Shown here piece by piece: positions 52,102 through 60,846 of a DNA stretch of 64,000 bases. The notes beneath the pieces were generated by a model. That model was not told the DNA's origin. It ran no database searches and worked only from the letters and a program-made list of their open reading frames with translations. This stretch comes from Halomonas sp. GTDB lineage: Bacteria; Pseudomonadota; Gammaproteobacteria; Pseudomonadales; Halomonadaceae. The translations under genes and the position numbers were made by a program. Position 1 is the stretch's first letter. Each line of letters begins with the position of its first letter. The stretch lies in contig NZ_JAJUFQ010000006.1 in NCBI RefSeq assembly GCF_029263665.1, forward strand, positions 242,085 to 306,084, written 5' to 3'.

Positions 52102-52698
52102 CTGCCTTCTGTCCTCATGTGCCGGATCCTCAATATCGACGGCATCGACGACATCGTGTTCATCCATGGGCTGGTAGCTGCCGGGAGCCGTGAAAGCTAT
52201 CCGAGCCGTTGTCCAGAGAGCCTCCAGCAGTGCCAGGCTCATCAACGTCATGCCGATGAGCAATACCAGTTGGGGAATCCATAACGGGATAGCCAGCAGG
52301 CCGGAAGACACATCATTGAAGTCCAGGCTCTCCAGCATCAATTGCCACAGTGACCAACACAGCAGCAGGTTCAGCAATAGCGCCACGCTCAAGCAGAACA
52401 GTTCGCTCCATACGCGCATCACTCGAGGGAAACGCCGGATGATCAAGGACATGCGGATATGGGCGTGATGGGTGAAGGTGTAGGCCATGCCGAGGAACGT
52501 GGCACCCACCAGCAGGAAGGCCGCCAGCTCCGAGACCCCGCTGATTTCAAGCCCTATGCGGGCGCTACCCATCAGGACCAGAAGGGCATCGAGCAGGCGG
52601 AACAGCACCTGCAGGGTGATCAGGGCACAGATAGCGACCATCGATACGGCGGCCCCCAGGCCGCCCAGGCGGTAGAGAAACATCAAGCGAAAAGACAT
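52099..52698 (-). CDS. dctQ: TRAP transporter small permease (DctQ)
   Basis: A 199-residue protein with four membrane helices, the DctQ layout, and WxLxxS-like SLWQLMLESL between helices. It supports DctM function. The start MSFRLMFLYR has GGAAGAG upstream; the longer frame overlaps a GC-rich hairpin. A polar, acidic C-terminal tail (MDEHDVVDAVDIED) follows the last helix. Confidence 0.88.
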   Translation of the reverse strand: MSFRLMFLYRLGGLGAAVSMVAICALITLQVLFRLLDALLVLMGSARIGLEISGVSELAAFLLVGATFLGMAYTFTHHAHIRMSLIIRRFPRVMRVWSELFCLSVALLLNLLLCWSLWQLMLESLDFNDVSSGLLAIPLWIPQLVLLIGMTLMSLALLEALWTTARIAFTAPGSYQPMDEHDVVDAVDIEDPAHEDRRQ

Positions 52699-52736
52699 TG
52701 AGCTCTTCCTCAGGCGTTTTATCGCCACCTTGGCAA

Positions 52737-52759
52737 CGCCGCACCGCACCGGTGCGGCG
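52737..52759 (-). terminator. GC-rich hairpin between dctP and dctQ
   Basis: CGCCGCACC and GGTGCGGCG form a 9-bp stem with a 5-nt loop. In TRAP operons such a structure can lower permease expression relative to the abundant binding protein; here that is inference. Confidence 0.6.
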
Positions 52760-52786
52760 CAGCGTTTCAGACAGCTAGCGCGTTTG

Positions 52787-53758
52787 TTACAGGCGAGAGC
52801 GGTAGTCCTCTACCAATGCCTTGGCCTGATCGTTGGCCCGTTTCTCCCAGTCCTCGTACAGTTTGTCTCCCGCTGCCTGCAGGGCTTCTGCCACCGCTTC
52901 GTTGGGCGTAGTGATGGTGATGTCATGCTCTTTCAGTGCTTCTGCACCGATAGCCGCATCAGTCTTGCTGGCTTCCCAGCCGCGCTCCTCCGCCTGAGCG
53001 GCCGCGTCGAGAACGGCCTGCTGTGCCTCGTCATCCAGGCGCTCGAAGGCTTTCAGGTTGACGAAGATAATGTTCTTGGGAATCCACAGGTTGGCATCGC
53101 TGAAGTGAGAGACATAATCCCAGGCGGACATGGACTTGCCGGTGGATACGGAAGTGATCATGGCATCCACGCGTCCAGTGGAGAATGCGGTAGGAATATC
53201 GGACTCTTCGGTCTCGGTAGGTAGCCCACCGAGATTTTCTGTCAGGCGCTGCGTGTTGATGTTCGGTGCGCGTACCCGTAGCCCTTTGAATTGGGCCGGG
53301 TCGTTGAGTTCAATATCGGTATAGATCCCCTGGGAAGGCCAAGGCACGGCATAGAGCGGCTTGAGCCCCTGTTCAGCGAACAGCTCCTCGATGACGGGCT
53401 TGCTGGCTTGCCACAGGGCATAGGCCTGATCGTAGCTCCCCGCCAGACCGGGTAGGGTATCGAGTTCGAATACAGGCGATTCATTGGACAGAATCGAGAG
53501 AAAGACTTCACCCGCTTCGATGGTGCCTCGGCGTACGGAGGGCTTGATCTCGGCATGGCCGATCAGCGAACCTCCGGAATGCACGCTGATGTTGAGTTCA
53601 CCATCGGTGGCGTCACGCACATCCTCGGCAAACTGTTTGGTATTGACCGTATGAAAGCTGGCATCGCCGTAAGGGGTGGCCAGGTTCCAGTCGGTAGCGT
53701 ACACCGGTCCTCCCAGCAGGATGGTCGCCAGTCCCAGCACCGTTGTCTGCTTGATCAT
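52787..53758 (-). CDS. dctP: TRAP transporter substrate-binding protein (DctP)
   Basis: A 323-residue periplasmic protein with a signal peptide (to PVYA, about residue 21) and the DctP fold; the conserved arginine region is in LKGLRVRAP-like FKGLRVRAPNI (about residue 160). The ligand is a carboxylate in nearly all members. Location opposite pxpABC suggests 5-oxoproline or a related compound, but sequence does not prove it. AAAGGTGA precedes the ATG, directly after a 17-bp duplication. Confidence 0.9.
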   Translation of the reverse strand: MIKQTTVLGLATILLGGPVYATDWNLATPYGDASFHTVNTKQFAEDVRDATDGELNISVHSGGSLIGHAEIKPSVRRGTIEAGEVFLSILSNESPVFELDTLPGLAGSYDQAYALWQASKPVIEELFAEQGLKPLYAVPWPSQGIYTDIELNDPAQFKGLRVRAPNINTQRLTENLGGLPTETEESDIPTAFSTGRVDAMITSVSTGKSMSAWDYVSHFSDANLWIPKNIIFVNLKAFERLDDEAQQAVLDAAAQAEERGWEASKTDAAIGAEALKEHDITITTPNEAVAEALQAAGDKLYEDWEKRANDQAKALVEDYRSRL

Positions 53759-54128
53759 GAGTTCACCTTTCTTGTCGTTGGCAGTGATTTATCGTTGGGT
53801 GTGATCAATCATTGAAGCAGGTTAGTCGTCGAGCACGATCTTGTGACTTTTGCACATGACATTGCATGGATTCAAACACGAAGGGTGGACACTCGCGTTC
53901 TACGTTGAATGAACGCTCTTCCTCTGCCAAGCGCTTTTTCCATACGTGCAGGCATCGAGTGTCATGCACGATCCATGCCTTGAGTGGACGCGACAGGGAG
54001 AGAAGAATAGATTCAATGTTCCATCATCTTCATTGCTTGCTGTTGAAAGGTCGCTTTTGGCCTTGGCTGGCGGGTCTTTTGACAGGGTGTCTTTTTGACA
54101 GGATGGCTCTTTGACAGGATAGATACTC
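53759..54128. other. Divergent promoter region between dctP and pxpA
   Basis: 370 bp. It holds a 17-bp duplication next to dctP and a 16-bp array reaching the pxpA start codon. The middle (53830-54060) shows no coding frame of note and no clear palindrome by eye. Confidence 0.6.
53771..53804. repeat. 17-bp duplication upstream of dctP
   Basis: CTTGTCGTTGGCAGTGA (53771-53787) and TTTATCGTTGGGTGTGA (53788-53804) lie 12 bp before the dctP ATG. Confidence 0.6.
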
Positions 54129-54135
54129 ATGACGG
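54071..54135. repeat. 16-bp tandem array ending in the pxpA start codon
   Basis: CGGGTCTTTTGACAGG, GTGTCTTTTTGACAGG and ATGGCTCTTTGACAGG run from 54071 to 54118. A degenerate fourth unit (ATAGATACTCATGACGG) contains the pxpA start; TTGACAGG in the repeats corresponds to ATGACGG at the start. Confidence 0.85.
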
Positions 54136-54872
54136 TTCCACTGCTCAACTGTGATGTTGGCGAAAGCTTCGGTGCCTGGAAAATGGGACGTGATGCGGAT
54201 GTCATGGCCTATATCGACTGCGCCAATATTGCCTGCGGCTTTCATGCCGGAGACCCGGATGTGATGCGGCGTACCATCGGCTATGCCGTTGCCAACGACG
54301 TACGTATCGGTGCTCATCCCGGCTATCCCGACCTGGTCGGCTTTGGCCGTCGCAGTCTGGCCGTTTCCGCCCAGGAAGCCGAGAACCTGCTGCTGTACCA
54401 GATTGGTGCACTCGATGGCGTATGCCGGGCCGAAGGGACAAGGGTCCGTTATGTGAAATCCCATGGTGCTCTGTACAACGACATGGCAGCCAACCATGAA
54501 CTCCTGCGTGCCACCATGCGCGCAGTGAAAGCCTATGATTCGGCGTTGCCCTTGCTGGTGATGTCCACGGCTGACATCGCACCGGTGCGTGCCCTGGCTG
54601 AGGAAGAGGGCGTGACACTATGGTTCGAGGTATTTGCCGATCGTGCCTATGAGCCTACTGGGCAACTGGTGTCGCGGCGTGAGCCAGGAGCGGTACATCA
54701 TGACGAAGCGACCATCGTGGCCCAGGCCGTGACCCTGGCCAAGGGGGAAGCACTGCGTGCCCGCGATGGCAGCGTGCTGCATCTGGCTGCCGATACGCTC
54801 TGCGTACACGGCGACAATGAAAGCTCCGTGGCGGCCGTGCGCGCCATTCGCCAGGCATTTGATGCTCTGTAA
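54129..54872 (+). CDS. pxpA: 5-oxoprolinase subunit A (LamB/YcsF family)
   Basis: A 247-residue LamB/YcsF protein starting [13 protein letters not shown], with [10 protein letters not shown] and [10 protein letters not shown], the family's metal-site stretches. PxpABC hydrolyses 5-oxo-L-proline to glutamate with ATP, scavenging a toxic damage product of glutamine and glutamate. It is the first gene of pxpA-pxpB-pxpC. Both its start and its stop regions carry tandem duplications. Confidence 0.92.
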   Translation: MTVPLLNCDVGESFGAWKMGRDADVMAYIDCANIACGFHAGDPDVMRRTIGYAVANDVRIGAHPGYPDLVGFGRRSLAVSAQEAENLLLYQIGALDGVCRAEGTRVRYVKSHGALYNDMAANHELLRATMRAVKAYDSALPLLVMSTADIAPVRALAEEEGVTLWFEVFADRAYEPTGQLVSRREPGAVHHDEATIVAQAVTLAKGEALRARDGSVLHLAADTLCVHGDNESSVAAVRAIRQAFDAL

Positions 54873-54893
54873 CAAGATGATGCCCTGTAACAG
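54858..54893. repeat. 18-bp duplication of the pxpA stop region
   Basis: GATGCTCTGTAACAA (stop TAA 54870-54872) is followed 18 bp later by GATGCCCTGTAACAG with a second TAA at 54888-54890. Confidence 0.75.
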
Positions 54894-54930
54894 ACAGGGT
54901 GACGACCACAAGAAACCCAAGTCCTGACTC

Positions 54931-55668
54931 ATGCAGAAACATCCTGTCGTTCATACCCAAACCGCTCGTATCGAAACCGTTGCCTTCGATAGTCTGATCC
55001 TGCGCCTGTTTGATGTCATCGACGAAGCCCACATGCCTTGGGTGCTGGCTGCGGTGAAGGCCGTGCACGACACCCTGCAGGAGCAGGCTCTGGAAGTGGT
55101 GCCTTCCTATACCACGGTGCTGGTGCAGATCGACATTGAGCGACTTTCCCTGGGCGAGGCTCGGCACCGTCTGCGGCAAGCACTGGCCAGGCTTGAGCCG
55201 CTGGCCTCCGGTACTGGTGCTGTGCATGAAATTCCCGTGTGGTACGACACCAGTGTCGGGCCAGAACTGCCGCGTATTGCCGAGCGCTTGAAGGTTTCCA
55301 GCGATGAGATCATCGCTCGTCACTGTGCCCATGAATACAGTGTCTTTGCCCTTGGCTTTGCGCCTGGATATGGCTTCATGGGGCTGGTCGAAGAGGCCCT
55401 GGCAACGCCACGGCTGAAGACGCCGCGGCAGAAGGTAGCGGCGGGCAGTGTCGGTATCGCCGATCGCCAGACCGCCATCTATCCCGCCACCTCTCCCGGA
55501 GGCTGGAATCTACTTGGACGCACGGCAGTCAAGCTGTTTGACCGTGACAGAGAGGGCTATACGCTTTTTCAGCCCGGTGATCGGGTACGTTTCGTTGCTA
55601 TTGATCGAAGCACTTTCGTGGCTCATGGCGGCGACACCACTCCTCAACCTGAAGAGGCCCGCCCATGA
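54931..55668 (+). CDS. pxpB: 5-oxoprolinase subunit B (KipI/carboxyltransferase domain)
   Basis: A 245-residue protein of the KipI/PxpB family with a cyclophilin-like fold. Characteristic stretches are YDTSVGPELPRIAERL and FALGFAPGYGFMGLV. It joins PxpC in the ATP-dependent phosphoryl-transfer part of 5-oxoprolinase. Its TGA overlaps the pxpC ATG (ATGA). Confidence 0.92.
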   Translation: MQKHPVVHTQTARIETVAFDSLILRLFDVIDEAHMPWVLAAVKAVHDTLQEQALEVVPSYTTVLVQIDIERLSLGEARHRLRQALARLEPLASGTGAVHEIPVWYDTSVGPELPRIAERLKVSSDEIIARHCAHEYSVFALGFAPGYGFMGLVEEALATPRLKTPRQKVAAGSVGIADRQTAIYPATSPGGWNLLGRTAVKLFDRDREGYTLFQPGDRVRFVAIDRSTFVAHGGDTTPQPEEARP

Positions 55669-56597
55669 CACTACGCGTGGAACATGTTGGGCCCATGGCC
55701 CTGGTGGTGGATGGTGGGCGCAGTGGTGTGCGTCATCTCGGGGTGACCCAGGGTGGAGCCCTGGATTGGGTCGCGCTTGGGTGGGCCAACTGGTTACTGG
55801 GCAATGCCGTGGACGCCGCAGGCATCGAGATCATGGTGGGTGGACTGACGCTGGTTGCAGAAGCCGATACAACGCTGGCACTGGCAGGAGCAGACCTTCA
55901 AGCCAAGGTGGATGGCATGGTGATCCAGCCTGGGCAACACTTTGTGCTGAGGAAGGGCCAGAAGCTGGCTTTCGAGCGCCCCGCTAAGGGCCTGCGGACT
56001 TACCTGGCCTTGCCCGGTGGCATTCAGGCCGACGCCGTGATGGGCAGCGTATCTAGCACGCTGCGTGAAGGGCTGGGTGGGCTTGATGGACAAGGCAAGC
56101 CGCTGGTGGTGGGCGATGTATTGCGGCCCCGTGCGCAGATGGCTCAAGGCCAGAGAAAAACGCCTGAAGCAGCGATGACCTCATCGTTACCGGTGACAGG
56201 TGAGCCCCTGCGGCTTGGCCTGGTACCCGGCGCACAGATGGCGGCTTTTTCAGGAACTAGCCTGTTCAAGGTCTTCCACAGCACATGGCACCTGGACCAG
56301 CGAGCCGATCGCATGGGCATGCGCTTGGTCGGGCCCGAGCTGTCTTGCTCCTTGAAAGGCATCATTTCCGAAGGCATTCCGCTGGGCGCCGTACAAGTGC
56401 CACCAGACGGTCAGCCGATCATCCTGATGAATGATCGTCAGACCATCGGTGGCTACCCACGCCTGGGCGCTCTGACACCAGCGTCCTGCGCCAGGCTGGC
56501 GCAATGCATGCCGGGCCAACCGATACAGCTTCAGGTAATCACTCCAGAACGAGCACGGCGTGAGTATCTGGCACAGTTGGCCTTGTGGTCGCGTTAG
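55665..56597 (+). CDS. pxpC: 5-oxoprolinase subunit C (KipA/biotin-dependent carboxylase-like)
   Basis: A 310-residue protein of the KipA/PxpC family, with GVTQGGALDWVALGWANWLLG near residue 28 (cited in parts GVTQGGALDW, ANWLLG) and RADRMGMRLVGP and ILMNDRQTIGGYPRLG near the C-terminus. It completes pxpABC. Translation is coupled to pxpB by the 4-nt overlap. Confidence 0.92.
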   Translation: MTLRVEHVGPMALVVDGGRSGVRHLGVTQGGALDWVALGWANWLLGNAVDAAGIEIMVGGLTLVAEADTTLALAGADLQAKVDGMVIQPGQHFVLRKGQKLAFERPAKGLRTYLALPGGIQADAVMGSVSSTLREGLGGLDGQGKPLVVGDVLRPRAQMAQGQRKTPEAAMTSSLPVTGEPLRLGLVPGAQMAAFSGTSLFKVFHSTWHLDQRADRMGMRLVGPELSCSLKGIISEGIPLGAVQVPPDGQPIILMNDRQTIGGYPRLGALTPASCARLAQCMPGQPIQLQVITPERARREYLAQLALWSR

Positions 56598-56641
56598 GGT
56601 TTGGTGTTCTCCAATAATGGTTCTTGCGGGTGCGAGAGCAC

Positions 56642-58798
56642 TTACCACTGGTAGCTGACAGTGGCTTCGACGGAGCGTTCGGCGCCGAAGTAGCAGAACT
56701 CCAGTGAGTTGCACGAGGCGACGTAGTCCTTGTCCAGCAGGTTGTTGACGTTAAGGCGTGCCGAGACGCCCTTGAGGCCCACATTGCTGAAATCGTAGCC
56801 GAGGGTAGCATCGACCAGTGTGTAGTCCGGGACCTTCTCTGTATTGGCACGATCCGCCTGGATATCGGCATTGTAGCGTACACCAAGGCCAGCGTTCAGA
56901 CCGGCGAGAGGACCACCTTGCACATCATAGTAACCCCAGGCGCTGGCCATGTGGCGCGGTGAGTAGATGGCTTCATTGCCCTCCTCGGTGGGGTCATCGC
57001 TCTTGCTGTAGGTGGCGTCGGTGAAGGTATAGCCCGCCTGCAGGCTGAATGCGTCAGTGATCTGGGTGTGCGCCTCCAGTTCAATCCCTTGAGACTCTAT
57101 CTCGCCGATGGCGCGATAGTCATCGGTCGGCTGTTCCTTGGTGGCCACGTTTTCCTGAGTGATATGGAACAGGGCGATGGAATAGCGGTCCTGGGTGTCG
57201 TTGGGCTGGTATTTCAATCCCGCTTCATATTGCTCGCCTTCCATCGGCTTCAACAGATCGCCATTGGCATCCACAAAGCTGGTTGGCGTAAAGGCGGTGT
57301 TGTAGCTGATGTAGGGCGATACACCGTTATCGAAGGCATACAGCAGGCCGACTCGGCCACTGAACTGAGTATCATCCAATGTACTGGCGGTATCAGTGTC
57401 GCGATTGGTGTTCTTGATATCGACCCAGTCGTAACGTCCGCCCAGGGTCAAATGCCAGCGATCCCATTGCATCTGGTCCTGCAGGTAGATACCGGTCTGG
57501 TCAATCTCATGACGTTCGCGGGTCGAGGCATACATGGCCGTCGGGTCAGCACCATAGCTCGGGTTGAAGGCGTCGATGTTGGGGAAGGCGCCTGAAGGCC
57601 AGTCCACATCATTGTCGCGGGTCTGGTAGTCAACGCCGACCAACAGCAGGTGGTCGAGATCTCCGGTCGATACATCCCACTCGAACTGGTTGTCGAGGGT
57701 CAGTGCGGTGAGATGTTCATCTGCACCGGAGTAGTAGCGGATCAACTCGTTGTCGTTTGCCCAGCCATAGGCATAGACCTGATCCATCTCGACGTCGGCT
57801 TCCAGGTAGCGCAGCTTCTGGCGTGCTGTCATGCCGCTGCCGAAGCGGTGCTCGAATTCATAGCCCAGCAGGGTTTGATCACGCTCGAACTTGTCGTAAT
57901 CGTCTTCGCCTTCGAAAAAGGTGTTATCGATATGGCGGCCAGCATGAGACTTGACGGTGCCTTCATAGGGCAAACCGGCATGGTAGCCGCCCTCTGGCTG
58001 ATGGGATAGGTAGGCATAGAGGTTCAGGCTGGTCGCGTCGGTGATATCCCAGGTCAGTTGCGGGGCGAAGAAGTAGCTTTCCTCCTCGACGTGATCGAAC
58101 TGGGTATCCGCGGCGCTGCCACGGCCGGTCAGACGGTAGGCGACACGCTTTTCTTCACCCAGCGCGCCGGTGACATCGAAGGCAGCTTCACGCTGATTGT
58201 TGGTGCCGAAGCCGAGGCGAATTTCGCCGCTATCCTCGAACTCTGGACGCCGACTGGTCAGGGCGACCACACCACCGGGAGAAGCACGGCCGTAGAGGAC
58301 CGAGGCCGGCCCCTTGACCACTTCAATCGATTCGAGGAACCAGGGATCAATGGTCAACGAGCTGTAAGCCGCACCATCTCCCATGACCTTGAGGCCATCG
58401 AGAAAGGTATTGTTGACGCTGCCATCGGAGAAGCCCCGCAACACGATGTAGTCGTAGCGATTGGAAGCACCGATCTGGTTGGTGTAAACCCCTGGCGTGT
58501 AATTCAGTGCGCGTTGCACAGTGCGCGCACCCCGCTGGTCGTATTCCTCGAAGGTGACTGTCGACGTCGCTTGGGGTGTCTCGAGAAAAGGGGTCTCTGT
58601 CTTGGTGGCTGCGTCGCCGACCACGGTTACGGTGGACAGCTCTTCGCTGTCGCTGGGGATCGTTTGGGCCATGACCATGGAAGGGCATGTAGCAGCGACG
58701 CTGGCGGCCAGTAATGCGGGTCTGAGTCTTACGAACGTAGTGGGTCTAAGCTTTACGAGCGTAGGCTTGAGCGGGAAAGGCAGTCGTTGTTCGAGCAT
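56642..58798 (-). CDS. TonB-dependent siderophore receptor (FhuA-like, hydroxamate type)
   Basis: A 718-residue outer-membrane receptor: signal peptide (to MVMAQ), TonB box-like LSTVTVVGD, plug with VLRGFSDGSVNNTFLDGLKV (parts VLRGFSDGS, NTFLDGLKV) and IEVVKGPASVLYGRASPGG, and a barrel ending VEATVSYQW. CNSLEFCYFGAERSV at the C-terminus is the cysteine pair of FhuA-type receptors. It probably takes up ferrichrome-like hydroxamates, the substrates of the fhuCDB system 7 kb away. AraC gene and direct CGCAT repeats lie upstream. Confidence 0.88.
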   Translation of the reverse strand: MLEQRLPFPLKPTLVKLRPTTFVRLRPALLAASVAATCPSMVMAQTIPSDSEELSTVTVVGDAATKTETPFLETPQATSTVTFEEYDQRGARTVQRALNYTPGVYTNQIGASNRYDYIVLRGFSDGSVNNTFLDGLKVMGDGAAYSSLTIDPWFLESIEVVKGPASVLYGRASPGGVVALTSRRPEFEDSGEIRLGFGTNNQREAAFDVTGALGEEKRVAYRLTGRGSAADTQFDHVEEESYFFAPQLTWDITDATSLNLYAYLSHQPEGGYHAGLPYEGTVKSHAGRHIDNTFFEGEDDYDKFERDQTLLGYEFEHRFGSGMTARQKLRYLEADVEMDQVYAYGWANDNELIRYYSGADEHLTALTLDNQFEWDVSTGDLDHLLLVGVDYQTRDNDVDWPSGAFPNIDAFNPSYGADPTAMYASTRERHEIDQTGIYLQDQMQWDRWHLTLGGRYDWVDIKNTNRDTDTASTLDDTQFSGRVGLLYAFDNGVSPYISYNTAFTPTSFVDANGDLLKPMEGEQYEAGLKYQPNDTQDRYSIALFHITQENVATKEQPTDDYRAIGEIESQGIELEAHTQITDAFSLQAGYTFTDATYSKSDDPTEEGNEAIYSPRHMASAWGYYDVQGGPLAGLNAGLGVRYNADIQADRANTEKVPDYTLVDATLGYDFSNVGLKGVSARLNVNNLLDKDYVASCNSLEFCYFGAERSVEATVSYQW

Positions 58799-58903
58799 CG
58801 GTATCGCTTACCAGTCAGTTACGGTACCAGAGCATGGCGTGACGGACTTCCTGTCAGCTTCAGACCAGGCCCAGGCCGTGGGAGTGTGATGTTGGAGGAT
58901 ATG

Positions 58904-58975
58904 TGTTTTGTTAATGCGAATTATTACACTTTGTGACTGGGTCTCGATTATGCGCAATGACAAGAGGGTTATGCG
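58904..58975. promoter_or_regulatory. Three direct CGCAT-type repeats upstream of the FhuA-like receptor
   Basis: On the minus strand CGCATTAACAAAACA (58904-58918), CGCATAATCGAGACC (58940-58954) and CGCATAACCCTCTTG (58961-58975), spaced 36 and 21 bp. The first resembles CGCATTTACGAAACA at 62926-62940 before the IutA-like receptor (13 of 15). Direct repeats suit an AraC-type activator, and the adjacent AraC gene is the candidate. A Fur-like AT-rich stretch (58911-58928) overlaps. Confidence 0.5.
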
Positions 58976-59005
58976 TGATGACAGGGTTGGGCTGTGGGCG
59001 GTGAG

Positions 59006-59986
59006 CTACGAACGACGTACCAGGGCGCTGGGTGTGATGCCGAAGCGGCGGCGGAATGCCGTGGAGAAGTTGCTGGTGTGGCCATAGCCGCAGGCAAAGG
59101 CAGCCTGTTGAACACTGGTACCCTGGGACAGCAGTTCATGCGCCAGCAACAGCCGGCGCTCGCGCAGATAATCGAACAGGGACATGGCAAAGCAGCGCTG
59201 GAACTTGGTGCGCAGGCTGGAAGAACTCATCGAGGCCAGGGTGGCCAGTTCCTCCAGGCTCCAGGCGTGTGCCGGATCTTCGTGAAGATGGCGGCGAACA
59301 TCTTCAAGGCGTTTGCGTTCTGTGGGAGAGAGGCTGCTGTCCCTTTGGCGGGGAACGAAGGCGAGCCCATGGGACAACAATTGCAGACAGATAGCCTCGA
59401 GCATCAACTGGCGCTGTCCGGCAGAAGGCCGGGGTTGAGACTGAAGCTGAGGTTGGGATTGAGATTGAAGCTGGACAGCCTGCTCCAGCACTGGGGTCAG
59501 GAAGCCAGGCAGCGGCCAGATATGCAGGTCGGGCCGCTCGGCATGCAGCAACGTTGCCACTTCCGGCTGGTCGCCCAAGGTGGTAATCGCGGTCTGATCG
59601 AGTGACAGGTTGAGTGTGCGCAGGCGCTGGCCGGCAGCCTGATGCACGCATAGAGCAAGCTGTTCCGCCAGGCGGGCGCTGATTGCGCTTCCTGCGCTCA
59701 AGCGGTGCTGGCGTTGGTCAATAGCCACATCGATGACGCCTTCCAGCACGACACAGATAAACAGCGGTGCGGTGCGGGTCGAGCTGGAAGCATAGGGATG
59801 CAGGACGTCAACATCGGAAAAGGTCAACTGCCAGCCGGGCCGGACCTGTTGCTCAATCACCCGGCCCTGCAGGATGGCCAGGTCTCCGGCATCGGCAGAG
59901 GCATCCCCAAACACATAATCGATGCCATGACGCTGGCCAAAGCCAACAAAGTCTCTGACAGTAAAGGTTGTGGCAGAAAGGCTCAT
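59006..59986 (-). CDS. AraC-family regulator (PchR-like)
   Basis: A 326-residue regulator with an N-terminal ligand-sensing domain and a C-terminal double helix-turn-helix AraC domain (SLEELATLASMSSSSLRTKF, and the second helix pair ending QQAAFACGYGHTSNFSTAFRRRFG in parts QQAAFACGYG, NFSTAFRRRFG). A glutamine-serine linker (LQSQSQPQLQSQPRPS, about residues 198-213) joins them. PchR-type regulators sense siderophores and switch on their receptors. It lies 13 bp after fhuF and upstream of the FhuA-like receptor; both are likely targets. The start is at MSLSATTFTV. Confidence 0.88.
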   Translation of the reverse strand: MSLSATTFTVRDFVGFGQRHGIDYVFGDASADAGDLAILQGRVIEQQVRPGWQLTFSDVDVLHPYASSSTRTAPLFICVVLEGVIDVAIDQRQHRLSAGSAISARLAEQLALCVHQAAGQRLRTLNLSLDQTAITTLGDQPEVATLLHAERPDLHIWPLPGFLTPVLEQAVQLQSQSQPQLQSQPRPSAGQRQLMLEAICLQLLSHGLAFVPRQRDSSLSPTERKRLEDVRRHLHEDPAHAWSLEELATLASMSSSSLRTKFQRCFAMSLFDYLRERRLLLAHELLSQGTSVQQAAFACGYGHTSNFSTAFRRRFGITPSALVRRS

Positions 59987-59999
59987 GCTTCCCCCGCCT

Positions 60000-60761
60000 T
60001 CAACCACTCACTGCCACGGCCGCAGGCCCGACCTTGCCCGCCTTGGCCTTGCCGCATTCATCCAGCGGGCAGTTGCCGCAGTAGCCAAACTCCGGAATAC
60101 GATAGCGCAGGCAGCAGAGCCGGCGAGTCCGCTGGACTTCGCCACTGGCGTCTTCCATATAACGCACCGGCATGAACATCGGGTTGCGGCGACCATCCGG
60201 GTAAACCCGATGGTCGAGCAGGCGCTTGGCTTCGTCCGCCACATGGGGCAGAGCCATGGGGTGGTGGGCCATGTTGGCGACAAAATATTCGAAGTAGTTG
60301 CCGAAGTTGCTCCAGAACACCTTTGGCGCTGCACCACTGATGCAGGACAGTGTCTCGACCAGCGGTGATACATGCCCCTGCAACAGCCGTTCGAAACGCT
60401 GGAAGGCATCCAGCGAATCCAGGGGCTTGCCTTCATGGGCGATGGCAACGCTTGCGGTGCAACCTTCGTCGTTGATGAGCACCGCCATCTCGTCGAGCTC
60501 CACCGGCAGGTCGCGCTCGAGCAACAGATTGGCGGCCAGGTAGGGCACCACCAGGGTAGAGAAATGCCACTTCGACCAGATCGAGGTGATGGCCTTGATA
60601 TCGTTGCTCTGATATTGCACGGAATAGCGCTCAAGCAGCTCATCCAGCACATGGGTATCGAGAAGACGCTCAGCAGGCAAGGCATCGGCGGGGATGCCGA
60701 TGATCGGAGGCGTCAACTGCTCAAGCGGGCCGCAGTACAAGCGGGATAGCGCGGTGGTCAT
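60000..60761 (-). CDS. fhuF: Siderophore-iron reductase FhuF
   Basis: A 253-residue cytoplasmic protein of the FhuF family. The C-terminal stretch RRLCCLRYRIP and FGYCGNCPL holds the four cysteines (CC-x10-C-x2-C) of the unusual [2Fe-2S] cluster. FhuF reduces iron in hydroxamate siderophores so it can be released. A Fur-like site lies about 60 bp upstream. A partial duplication of its Shine-Dalgarno stretch (ACTTTC at 60765 and 60779 on the plus strand) lies just before the start. Confidence 0.92.
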   Translation of the reverse strand: MTTALSRLYCGPLEQLTPPIIGIPADALPAERLLDTHVLDELLERYSVQYQSNDIKAITSIWSKWHFSTLVVPYLAANLLLERDLPVELDEMAVLINDEGCTASVAIAHEGKPLDSLDAFQRFERLLQGHVSPLVETLSCISGAAPKVFWSNFGNYFEYFVANMAHHPMALPHVADEAKRLLDHRVYPDGRRNPMFMPVRYMEDASGEVQRTRRLCCLRYRIPEFGYCGNCPLDECGKAKAGKVGPAAVAVSG

Positions 60762-60818
60762 GGCACTTTCCGTCGTGGACTTTCTGTAGATTCAGCGCCC
60801 GGCCAGTATGGATTAAAT

Positions 60819-60838
60819 GGGAATTGTTATCAAATGAT
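60819..60838. promoter_or_regulatory. Fur-box-like site upstream of fhuF
   Basis: GGGAATTGTTATCAAATGAT, sharing GGGAATNGTTATCAA with the fhuC/sodA site at 49735. Confidence 0.55.
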
Positions 60839-60846
60839 TCCGGATT

